The notes under the pieces: model-generated
The model's input: the letters and a program-made list of their open reading frames with translations, nothing else
The model's database searches: none
What the model was told of the DNA's origin: nothing
Origin: Flavobacterium resistens
Lineage (GTDB): Bacteria > Bacteroidota > Bacteroidia > Flavobacteriales > Flavobacteriaceae
Direction of reading: 5' to 3'
Length of the DNA stretch: 64,000 nt
Assembly: GCF_900182645.1 (NCBI RefSeq)
Contig: NZ_FXTA01000007.1
Location: forward strand, 94,199 to 158,198
Program-made: the position numbers and the translations under genes
Part shown: piece after piece, positions 20,063 through 28,269 of the stretch
How the letters are laid out: each line of letters begins with the position of its first letter
Position numbering within the stretch: the stretch's first letter is position 1

Positions 20063-21097
20063 TTACTCCGTTGCTCTTCTTAAACCATATGGATCTATGG
20101 TAAGGATTTTTCCGTCATCTGTATAGTCGATTTTAGTTACTTTAATACTTCGCAAATGCGTCACTCCTTTTGACAAACTCGAATCATGATAAAACAAATA
20201 CCATTCGTCATTTACTTTACAAATCGAATGATGTGATGTCCATCCTATCACTGGATTAAGAATACGGCCTTGATAAGTAAAGGGGCCATAAGGATTGTCG
20301 CCTATTGCATAACAGATATAATGTGTATCTCCAGTCGAATATGAAAAATAATATTGACCATTGTATTTATGAACCCAAGAAGCTTCAAAGAAACGGCGAT
20401 CATTATCGCCAGCCTTCAGCGGTTCTCCATTCTCATCGAGAATTTTAATTTCCCTTGGTATTTCTGCAAATTCTAGCATGTCATCTGACAGCATTGCTAC
20501 GATGGGACCTAAAGCAGGTTCAGTATCAGATGGTTCTTGGTTATTGATATCATATTTATTATTTCTATATTTTTGAAGTTGTCCACCCCAAATACCTCCA
20601 AAATAAATATAATGCTTAGCGTTATCATCCTCAAAAACAGCAGGGTCAATACTGTAACTTCCACTTATCGCCTCTTTTTGAGCTTCAAAAGGCCCTGTAG
20701 GCGAATTACTCACTGCAACGCCAATTTGAAAAATTCCATCTGCACGCTTTGCTGGGAAATACAAATAATACTTACCATTTTTACACGCCGCATCTGGAGC
20801 CCACATTTGTTTTTCTGCCCATGCTACATCATCGACATGTAGTGCAACACCATGATCTACCGTTTCTGATTCTATAGAATCCATCGAAAACACATGATAA
20901 TCTTTCATACCAAAATGATCACCATTATCATTAAAGGGAATCCCAGCTTCGATATCATGGGAAGGATAAATATATATTTTATTTTCAAATACATGCGCCG
21001 AGGGATCAGCTGTGTATATATGTGAAACTAGAGGCTTAGAAATTGCAGATTTGCTAATTTCTTCGAAATTTATTTTATCAATATTATCTTCAGGCAT
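20063..21097 (-). CDS. GH43 family glycosidase without signal peptide
   Basis: This 344-residue protein is a single five-bladed propeller resembling GH43 subfamily 1 (beta-xylosidase/arabinofuranosidase). Visible acidic residues are Asp in YTADPSAHVF, Asp in SIDPAVFEDD and Glu in RFFEASWVHKY. There is no hydrophobic N-terminus, so it probably acts in the cytoplasm on imported short oligosaccharides, unlike the other enzymes here. The gene is flanked by a terminator downstream. Upstream, a CAACCGGTTG palindrome sits beside a -7-like box, so it is likely a separately repressed single-gene unit. Confidence 0.87.
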   Translation of the reverse strand: MPEDNIDKINFEEISKSAISKPLVSHIYTADPSAHVFENKIYIYPSHDIEAGIPFNDNGDHFGMKDYHVFSMDSIESETVDHGVALHVDDVAWAEKQMWAPDAACKNGKYYLYFPAKRADGIFQIGVAVSNSPTGPFEAQKEAISGSYSIDPAVFEDDNAKHYIYFGGIWGGQLQKYRNNKYDINNQEPSDTEPALGPIVAMLSDDMLEFAEIPREIKILDENGEPLKAGDNDRRFFEASWVHKYNGQYYFSYSTGDTHYICYAIGDNPYGPFTYQGRILNPVIGWTSHHSICKVNDEWYLFYHDSSLSKGVTHLRSIKVTKIDYTDDGKILTIDPYGLRRATE

Positions 21098-21269
21098 ACC
21101 TTGTTTGTTATTTAATTTATAATTAATTCTTTCTTTTCAGTGGCAACAAACGGCATAGCAAAACCCTATACTAAATCAAAGAATTAGTAAGCTTTGCTTT
21201 TAAACTTAGTTTAAACAATCTAAAGAGACCGTCAAACTATTAGAAAATAATGGAATATAAATAACAAAC

Positions 21270-21281
21270 ACAACCGGTTGT
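21270..21281. promoter_or_regulatory. Operator-like palindrome ACAACCGGTTGT
   Basis: A 12-bp perfect palindrome containing the same CAACCGGTTG core as the site at 19645 lies about 175 nt upstream of the signal-less GH43 start. It is directly downstream (in transcription direction) of a -7-like box, so a bound repressor would cover the transcription start. Confidence 0.6.
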
Positions 21282-21282
21282 T

Positions 21283-21290
21283 CAAAGATA
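21283..21290 (-). promoter_or_regulatory. Possible -7 promoter box for the signal-less GH43 gene
   Basis: On the minus strand this reads TATCTTTG, a match to the Bacteroidota TAnnTTTG -7 consensus, and it abuts the CAACCGGTTG palindrome. No clear -33 element is seen. Confidence 0.45.
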
Positions 21291-21662
21291 TGAAAAAATA
21301 ATAAATAGCTGTTGATATTAAGAAATTAAAATTTTACGCAAAATCAGCACATTCGTTCGAAAATTAAACTAGAAGACTCTCCTTAAAAAATAAAAACTAT
21401 TTTCAATCAAGTAATTTTCATAATTTTGTTTCAACCACTGAATTAATGTGTTCTTAAAAAGATATTATTACAGGTTAACAAAATTCCGCATTCACCTTGA
21501 AAAAAATAAGGTTTAGTTGTTTTTTTTTTGTTTAATCATATTCAGATTTGTACCTCTATTGTACCTCGGCATCTGTTAGATCCAGTAAATACTGGCTGTT
21601 AATTTCTGCATCGGAAAATAGTGGTATTCGTACCATAAAATGGACAACAAAACACAAGATCT

Positions 21663-22076
21663 TTGGTGGTGAAAAACAAAAGCTATGCAGAAACCAAGGA
21701 AATCCTACACGCCGGAATTCAAGCAGAAGGCGGTGAGCCAATCACAAACAATTCACCTCTTATTTTCCACTCTGATCGTGGCATCCAATATGCATGCAGG
21801 CAATTTATCGATGAACTCAGCAATCACAAGTCAGTCACCAGAAGCTTGTCAGGAAAGGGAAACTGCTGGGACAATGCAGTAGCAGAAAGCTTCTTCAAGA
21901 CATTTAAAATAGAACTGACATACCAGAAACGCTTTCTCAACAAACAAGAAGCTGAATCTTCAATTTCTGAGTATATTGAAAAATTTTACAATATCGATAG
22001 AAGACATAAGCATTTGAACAATCTGAATATTTTTGAGTATCAAAAATTGAAAAGATTATCTTTAAAAAAGAATTAG
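21663..22076 (+). pseudogene. Internally deleted IS3-family insertion sequence remnant
   Basis: The plus-strand frame ending at 22076 encodes the C-terminal part of an IS3-type OrfB transposase: the second catalytic Asp in FHSDRGIQYACRQF and the Glu in NCWDNAVAESFFKTFKIE, ending HKHLNNLNIFEYQKLKRL. The first catalytic Asp and the rest of OrfB are missing. In another frame, 21685-21735 encodes MQKPRKSYTPEFKQKAV, the typical start of an IS3 OrfA. The two parts meet near 21735-21750, so most of OrfA and the first half of OrfB were deleted. The ATG at 21663 is therefore not a real start. The element cannot be active by itself. Confidence 0.85.
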
Positions 22077-22531
22077 ATTTGAAATATTGCGAATTCCAGT
22101 CCCAGATAACAACATTTAAGTCTGTTTTTAACATAAGCTATTTTTAAGGTGCAAAACGGATACAAGAAAAATAAAGTAGAGCTATGGTTGGTTAGGTCAT
22201 CCACTAAAATTTCCCTGTTGTTATTATTACGATTTGAGTCCAATCCAAACTATAAACGCGAGATTTTCAGATTTCACTGAAAATTTTGCGTTTAGTTTTA
22301 CTTTTTGATTGATTTTGTTTTTGCAAAAACACATTAAGCAAATCCATGGATTGCTGTTTCACTTAAGCAAAAAACTGATTTATTTCTATTTTTGACAGGA
22401 TTGAAAAAAGAAAAATTAGAAGTTGCAGAAAGAACTATATATAGAGCATCACGTTGTGTCTAATTGTAAAGTGAAGTATCACAATATAAGAATTTACTTT
22501 CCGTTTAAATTAAAAAACTTAATCAACAAAA
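22077..22531. other. Intergenic region between IS remnant and OmpA-like gene
   Basis: This 455-bp gap has no credible ORF. It holds an imperfect 17-bp hairpin (22254-22293) followed by a T-rich run, and a near-palindrome around GCAAATCCATGGATTGC at 22336-22354. The promoter of the OmpA-like gene should be near its right end. Confidence 0.45.
22254..22293 (+). terminator. Hairpin followed by T-rich run
   Basis: A 17-bp stem with two mismatches and a 6-nt loop (AAACGCGAGATTTTCAG against CTGAAAATTTTGCGTTT) is followed by AGTTTTACTTTTT. It could terminate plus-strand transcription coming from the IS remnant. Confidence 0.5.
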
Positions 22532-23686
22532 ATGACTAAATCGTTTAAATTAACTACAGTCTTTATGATTGTATCCTTAAAATTAATTTCTCAGAATTTA
22601 ATTTTAAATCCAAGTTTTGAAGAAACTCGATACACGCCTGATTCAATTAGTGCATTTAATGAAAATGTAAAATACTGGTCAACTCCTAATGATGGCACAA
22701 CAGATTTATTTGATATTAATGCAAAAAATCTTATGATTTCAATTCCGAAAAATTACAATGGACACCAAACTGCTAAATTTGGTGAAAAATATGCCGGATG
22801 TTACTTTTATGCTGAGAATAACTATAGAGAATACATACAAGGACTCCTAAAAAGTCCTTTAGAAAAAGACAAAGATTATAAAGTGTCATTTTATGTTTGT
22901 CTAGCAGAAAAATCCAAGTATGCACTAAGTGAAATAAGTTTTATTCTTTCAAATCCAAAATTAAACCTTCCAAGTTCAGATTATTTATCCGACAATTCGC
23001 TATCAAAAATTTGGTTAAATAGCTCTTCTAAACACTCTATTGAAAATGAAAACTATTATACGGATTCAGATAATTGGACCTTAGTTTCAAAAGTAATTAA
23101 AGCAAAAGGGGGAGAAAACTATATTGTAATTGGAAATTTTAATAATGATTCAAAAACTAAAAAGAAAAAAATCAATAGCAACGCAACTCATAACAATTCA
23201 TACTACTTTATAGATATGGTTTCAATTGAGCCATTAAATAGGCTTGTTACTTTGATAAAACCCAATTCGGACAATATTGTTGAGATTAAAATAAATAAAG
23301 TTATTGAGGAAGAAACTTTAGTACTTGAAAAGACGTATATTTTAGAAAACATCAACTTTAAATCAAATAGTATTGATTTAAATGAAGATACCATAGATGA
23401 ACTCGAAAGAATACTCATTTTTTTAAAGAAAAATAACAGTACTGAAATATTGATTTCTGGTCACACCGATGACGTTGGAAGTGATGAGTACAATCAAAGA
23501 CTATCTGATGATAGAGCCCAAGCAATAGCAGGTTATTTAAGTAATAAAGGTATAAGCTTAACTAGAATAAAAACGATTGGATACGGAAATAGTAAGCCAA
23601 TAGAGTCAAATAAAACAGAAGAAGGTCGAAATAAAAATAGACGAGTAGAATTTAAAATAACTAAAAACAACAATGTCTATGAGTAA
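22532..23686 (+). CDS. OmpA-family protein with N-terminal lectin-like region
   Basis: This 384-residue exported protein has a signal peptide (ending near LKLISQN). The N-terminal part begins NLILNPSFEE and looks like the beta-sandwich domain common in flavobacterial OmpA-family proteins (about residues 22-240). A C-terminal OmpA/MotB peptidoglycan-binding domain spans about 265-380, with conserved GHTDDVGSDEYNQRLSDDRA and GYGNSKPI segments. It likely anchors to peptidoglycan from the periplasm or outer membrane. It is one of the few plus-strand genes and has no functional partner nearby, so its role is unknown. Confidence 0.88.
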   Translation: MTKSFKLTTVFMIVSLKLISQNLILNPSFEETRYTPDSISAFNENVKYWSTPNDGTTDLFDINAKNLMISIPKNYNGHQTAKFGEKYAGCYFYAENNYREYIQGLLKSPLEKDKDYKVSFYVCLAEKSKYALSEISFILSNPKLNLPSSDYLSDNSLSKIWLNSSSKHSIENENYYTDSDNWTLVSKVIKAKGGENYIVIGNFNNDSKTKKKKINSNATHNNSYYFIDMVSIEPLNRLVTLIKPNSDNIVEIKINKVIEEETLVLEKTYILENINFKSNSIDLNEDTIDELERILIFLKKNNSTEILISGHTDDVGSDEYNQRLSDDRAQAIAGYLSNKGISLTRIKTIGYGNSKPIESNKTEEGRNKNRRVEFKITKNNNVYE

Positions 23687-23733
23687 TTCTTGTTATCATC
23701 TACTTATAAAAATTCGATAAGATTTTCAGTTTA

Positions 23734-23868
23734 GGGTTCTGTCGCATCTGCCATATAAATTAGAGATAAATCACTTCCCTAAAAATTATGTGGTCAATTT
23801 ACAAAATGATTTGAACATACTTGCCTCTGGCTTAAGCATCTAGATATGTAACAGATGCGACAGAACTG
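23734..23868. mobile_element. MITE-like element with 15-bp perfect terminal inverted repeats
   Basis: GTTCTGTCGCATCTG at 23736-23750 is repeated in perfect inverted orientation at 23852-23866, enclosing about 100 bp without an ORF. The ends resemble the GGTTCTGTTGCAAA-type termini of IS6-family elements. It may be a miniature element mobilised by such a transposase, or a deleted IS. No clear target-site duplication is visible. It lies at the 3' end of both converging genes (OmpA-like and RND). Confidence 0.55.
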
Positions 23869-23879
23869 TTTTAACTTCC

Positions 23880-26800
23880 CTAGATAATTTTTATTGTATC
23901 TTTTTGTATCTGATGGGAACTTCTAATATCCTCGTCAACAATAAAAATGGGCAAATAAATAAATATTCCTAATAATGAAAACAGCAGTCCTCCGATTGAT
24001 CCAGCAGCAAATGAAAACCAAAAAGATTCGTTCTGTCCTCCCCATACAAAAGGAATTAAACCTGTCACAGTAGATAAAATAGTCAACATTACTGGAATTA
24101 TTTTATAATTAAATGCTTTAAAATAGAGCATTGGAACAGCTCTATGTGGATATTGTTTTTTAAAGTTATTATAATCATTAATGATATAAAGAGCCGCATT
24201 TACACTTATTCCACACAATAAGATAAAGGAAGCATAACCACCTTGATCAAAATTGAAATCAAAAAGATAAAACGTTAGAAAAACACCAATAAAAGAAATT
24301 GGAATCATACTGATTATTGCAAAAGGCTGCTTTAATGATTCAAGCAAAATGGAACATATAAAGTAGATGATTAAGATGACAACTAAAATAAAATAATATT
24401 GCTGTTTGTTTGTTTTATCCCATATATCATTATTTTGTTCAAATACTCTATAACCAATAGGCAATCTAGTTTTCAATTCTTCTATGTTATTTTCTCTAAC
24501 TTTTTGAGCCAATGGTTCTGTACCTATAAAATCATAGGCTATAGTTAGGCGGTATTGTTGATTAAATTTTGAAATTGAATTCCCTGTTTTTCTTTTTTCA
24601 ATTTCAGCCATCTGATCCAGTTTGTATTGATTGTTTCCTATGCTGATAGGAACGTGTTTTAAATCCCAGACATTGACTTTTTGGTATTGATCAGACACTA
24701 ATTTTACTTGTTGCAGTTCATTATTACGGACAAACGAAGTTACGCCACCGGCGTGAGTCTGATTTTTTAAATAGGAATAAAGTCCTGTTTGATACACCTC
24801 GCCCATTGCCATTTTTTCGGTATCAAACTCTAAAAAGTATTCATAGGAGTTGGCATTACCCCAGGAATCACCATTGGTAATATCAACATCTGTTATTCTG
24901 GAAGCAGAATTGTGTATCAATTGCGACTTTAAAAGTTCGGCATACGAGTATAGTTTATCATAATTATAGCCTTCTATTACAATTCGATTGTTTTTGTAAT
25001 CAGAAACTAAGGCATTCGAAAATCCCTGGCCAACTCCGCTAACGCTCCAATCCAAACCTCCCAAGCTGATAGCTTTTGATTCCAATAAACTCTTTAGTTT
25101 AAACGGAAATCCACTGAATTCATTTTCTTTTTTAAAATAAATGGAAATAGTTGAGTTTTTATAACTGCCTATGTTTGTCTCAAACATCTCAACTTCGTCA
25201 AAACTGCTGATGTAATTTTCCATTTTGATGATTACCTCATTCAGTTGTTCAATGGTACAGCCCTCGGGCATACTTCCGCTAACTCTCAATGTAGTTCGTT
25301 CCGGATCTGAATAATGCGAATTCTCGTATACATCTTCTGTAAATAATCTAAGAGAACCACCTATTATTTTTTCTAATATAGGCTTGATTTCATCGTAAAA
25401 CCATTCATTCCCGATGGTTTTATTATAGGTTTCTTCTAAAAAACCATCACCTTTCATTTCTTTTGGAAAAAGATGTAAAGGCAATCCGAAGCTTATTATT
25501 AAGACAACAATAAACAACCATTTAAAAGCCGGTCGTTTAAGAGCCGATATCAATTTATAATAATAGCCCGTAAATTGGACAATCCTTCTTTTTCTTTTTC
25601 TTGAAAATACTTTTCTCTTAGAATTAAATCCTATTTTTTGTAAAAGCGCAGGAACAAAAAACAATGCAATAAATAATGAGACAACTATATTAATGGCAAT
25701 GACCAATGTAAAATCTCTTAAATTAGCCTGCAAAGATTCATCCAGTAAAAAAGTAGATAATAATGCACCTGTAGTAGTCAAAGTCGTCGCTAAAATAGCT
25801 AAAAACACTTTTTTATCCCCTTTGTTTTTAAGGTGATCAATCATAATGATACAATTGTCAATAATGATCCCGAAGGAAATTGTAATTCCGGCAAAGGAAT
25901 ACAATTGTAATTCGACTTCAAACAGCTTATAAAAAATTACGGCAATCAAGAGATTGGCTATAATACTTAAAAATAAAATCAATATATGCTTGAAACTTCT
26001 ACTGGTAATTAAAATAAGAAAAAATAGTATCAATAAAGAAAATAGCATTTTTTCCTGAATTTTTTGAAGCTCTTTAGTAATATATTCAGAAGTGTCATTA
26101 GTCAGTTTCAAAGAATATTGCTCATTTATCTCTTTCTTTAAATGCTCTATTTCCTCTTTCACTGTATTGGCCACTTCTATGGTATTTGCTCCGTTTTCGG
26201 CATATACAACCATATTTATAGAATTTTTCCCGTTTATTCTGAAATAAGACTTCATTGGTGCTTCTTTTAATTGCACTTCAGCAATATTCTTCAGATAAAT
26301 AATTCTATTTCCTATTTTTTTTATCGGGATTTTATCCCAATCAATGTCTTTTTCAAATTTATAATTTAATACCACTGAGATTTGTTCCGTTTCAGCATTA
26401 TTTTTTGAAATCAAACTTCCATTTCCCAATTGTTGCGTTTGAAAATATTGACGAATAGCATTCTCTATTTCATTAACGGAGATGGAAAGCTGGATTAGTT
26501 TATCTGAATCATATTTTATACACCAATCAAAAGGATCCGCTCCATAGACAAATACTTTGTTTACCCCTTTTATGATTGCTAATTTTGGGAGTAGCTGATT
26601 TTCGGCATATTTCTTAATTAAATACGGACTTTCATTAGCATTAATACTGTACGCCAAAACGGGAGAATTATTTTCATTCGCTCCACTAATAGATAATTGA
26701 GGATAACTTACTCCTTCGGGAAGTTCGGTATAAGTCTGCCGGATTAGATTGGCAATTTCAAATCGGACAGCATCTAAATCTGTATTTTTTTTAAATTTAA

Positions 26801-27065
26801 TATTGATCGATCCATTCTCTTTGTTTGTTGTTGAATTAATCTCTTTGATACCATTGACCGTATTGAAAACACCTTCTAATTTTGAGGTTACTTCCTGTTC
26901 AATAACCTTTGCCGAAGCATCATGCCAGCTAAAACTTACGCTTACAGAGGGAAGTAATTTGGTTGGATTCAATTGAACGCTTAATAAAGGGATCATGCTT
27001 GCACCAATGATACACAGGCAGGCGAAACAAGCTAATATGCTAAATGAAGAAAATTTTGATTTCAT
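23880..27065 (-). CDS. RND-superfamily efflux permease (second of two)
   Basis: This 1061-residue inner-membrane protein has the RND layout: an N-terminal helix, a first large periplasmic porter/docking loop, a six-helix bundle (about residues 335-550, including FGIIIDNCIIMIDHLKNKG), a second periplasmic loop and a second helix bundle (about 870-1050). It belongs to the AcrB/heavy-metal-hydrophobe efflux group and should use the proton gradient to move substrates into a periplasmic adaptor and TolC-type channel. It starts 11 nt after the signal peptidase gene and is the last gene of the run. It has no adaptor of its own, so it may share the HlyD protein of this operon. Confidence 0.9.
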   Translation of the reverse strand: MKSKFSSFSILACFACLCIIGASMIPLLSVQLNPTKLLPSVSVSFSWHDASAKVIEQEVTSKLEGVFNTVNGIKEINSTTNKENGSINIKFKKNTDLDAVRFEIANLIRQTYTELPEGVSYPQLSISGANENNSPVLAYSINANESPYLIKKYAENQLLPKLAIIKGVNKVFVYGADPFDWCIKYDSDKLIQLSISVNEIENAIRQYFQTQQLGNGSLISKNNAETEQISVVLNYKFEKDIDWDKIPIKKIGNRIIYLKNIAEVQLKEAPMKSYFRINGKNSINMVVYAENGANTIEVANTVKEEIEHLKKEINEQYSLKLTNDTSEYITKELQKIQEKMLFSLLILFFLILITSRSFKHILILFLSIIANLLIAVIFYKLFEVELQLYSFAGITISFGIIIDNCIIMIDHLKNKGDKKVFLAILATTLTTTGALLSTFLLDESLQANLRDFTLVIAINIVVSLFIALFFVPALLQKIGFNSKRKVFSRKRKRRIVQFTGYYYKLISALKRPAFKWLFIVVLIISFGLPLHLFPKEMKGDGFLEETYNKTIGNEWFYDEIKPILEKIIGGSLRLFTEDVYENSHYSDPERTTLRVSGSMPEGCTIEQLNEVIIKMENYISSFDEVEMFETNIGSYKNSTISIYFKKENEFSGFPFKLKSLLESKAISLGGLDWSVSGVGQGFSNALVSDYKNNRIVIEGYNYDKLYSYAELLKSQLIHNSASRITDVDITNGDSWGNANSYEYFLEFDTEKMAMGEVYQTGLYSYLKNQTHAGGVTSFVRNNELQQVKLVSDQYQKVNVWDLKHVPISIGNNQYKLDQMAEIEKRKTGNSISKFNQQYRLTIAYDFIGTEPLAQKVRENNIEELKTRLPIGYRVFEQNNDIWDKTNKQQYYFILVVILIIYFICSILLESLKQPFAIISMIPISFIGVFLTFYLFDFNFDQGGYASFILLCGISVNAALYIINDYNNFKKQYPHRAVPMLYFKAFNYKIIPVMLTILSTVTGLIPFVWGGQNESFWFSFAAGSIGGLLFSLLGIFIYLPIFIVDEDIRSSHQIQKDTIKII

Positions 27066-27076
27066 GGAAATTTATC

Positions 27077-28246
27077 TTAAAGCATTTTAAATAACCTATT
27101 CCATTGAAACTCCTCATTTTTATTAGAAAATAAGATACATTGCACTTTACCTATTATATTCGATTCGGGTAGAAATCCCCATAGTCTGGAATCGTGAGTT
27201 CCTTTTCGATTATCTCCCATCATAAAATAATAATTCTGTTTGAATCTGTAGGTTTTAGCACTTTTGCCATCTATAAAATAAGCTCCATTTTTTTCTGTAA
27301 TTTTACTTTTTTCAAACATATTAATCATTTTTTCATACAGCAAATAACTATCTGGATTTAGTTGTACTTTCATCCCTTTTTTGGGAATGACAATAGGTCC
27401 CATATCGTCTAAAGTCCATTTGCTTGTTGTAGTTTTTAATAGATTCTCTTCCGGGTTGTAAGTATCTATTTTTTTAGAGATAGAATCGATACAATTTCTT
27501 TTTTCGAGAAGTTCAAATTCTTTATTTGAAAAGATTGCATTTACACAATTTGGTTTTCTGTAATCATAATTTACACGCCCCTCTATCGATAAAGAGTCAA
27601 TAATTTTATAGAGATTATTCTTGTCTTTAATTCTGAAATTACAATTATTCTTCACTGTTTCTGGTGAGTTAAATAGCTTGGAGTTCGTGTAAATTTCCCC
27701 TTTTTTTATATTTATAGTATCTCCGGGAAGTCCCACGCATCGCTTCACCACAAAAAAAGTTAAGGAAGTATTTAATGAAAACACAAAAACATCTCCCTGC
27801 TTTATTTTTGAACTACCGCTCCATCTTGTGTAATCCCACCAAGTTTCTTTCCTCCTGGCTCTGGCCTCTTTATTCATGTAAAAAGCTAAATTTACCCAAG
27901 GAATTTCAAAAGGAGATCTAGGTAATTTTGGTCCATATTTAAGTTTGTTGACTACAATTACATCGCCTGGATAGAGCATGTTTTCCATTGAGGAGCTCGG
28001 TATTTTATAAATATCGAAAACCAGAAGTTTAATACAAATTGTTGCCGATAAAAGAAATACGAATAAAAATATTCCTTTTGAAATTTTCCTTAGAAATCCA
28101 TGACGAACTAAAGGAATACAAAGTGTAGACACTCGATAGACTAAAGCAAATATTGCAATAGTAATTCCCAACCAAACCATGCCCAGCACTACAAAAAATA
28201 GTGTCAACATTGCAATTAATGAAGCTATTTGTTTTGTTTTAGTCAT
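27077..28246 (-). CDS. lepB: Signal peptidase I (S26 family)
   Basis: This 389-residue membrane protease has about two N-terminal helices (residues 8-40 and 57-77). The catalytic Ser86 is in YKIPSSSMENMLYPGD and the general-base Lys168 in VVKRCVGLPGD. A C-terminal conserved box is present (MMGDNRKGTHDSRLWGFLP). About 150 residues between the Lys box and the last box form an insert, common in Bacteroidota members. It cleaves signal peptides after export. It lies between TolC and RND genes with gaps of 23 and 11 nt, so it is probably not the housekeeping copy but one dedicated to a substrate of this operon; the small cysteine-rich peptide is the obvious candidate. Confidence 0.9.
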   Translation of the reverse strand: MTKTKQIASLIAMLTLFFVVLGMVWLGITIAIFALVYRVSTLCIPLVRHGFLRKISKGIFLFVFLLSATICIKLLVFDIYKIPSSSMENMLYPGDVIVVNKLKYGPKLPRSPFEIPWVNLAFYMNKEARARRKETWWDYTRWSGSSKIKQGDVFVFSLNTSLTFFVVKRCVGLPGDTINIKKGEIYTNSKLFNSPETVKNNCNFRIKDKNNLYKIIDSLSIEGRVNYDYRKPNCVNAIFSNKEFELLEKRNCIDSISKKIDTYNPEENLLKTTTSKWTLDDMGPIVIPKKGMKVQLNPDSYLLYEKMINMFEKSKITEKNGAYFIDGKSAKTYRFKQNYYFMMGDNRKGTHDSRLWGFLPESNIIGKVQCILFSNKNEEFQWNRLFKML

Positions 28247-28269
28247 TTAAACGTTTTTTCTTTTATCGT

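Larger units (their letters stand above)
21098..21540. other. Upstream region of the signal-less GH43 gene
   Basis: This 443-bp AT-rich region has no convincing ORF. It carries one ACAACCGGTTGT palindrome and an adjacent TATCTTTG box on the minus strand. A poly-T run near 21520 precedes the IS remnant. Confidence 0.55.

Noticed and set aside
21556..21741. Short minus-strand frame over the IS remnant
   Set aside because: It is antisense to the OrfA start and has no protein-like features.
21485..22160. Possible IS ends: TCCGCATTCACCTTGAAAAA at 21485 and an inverted relative at 22139-22160
   Set aside because: The match needs gaps and several mismatches, so I cannot set the element boundaries from it.
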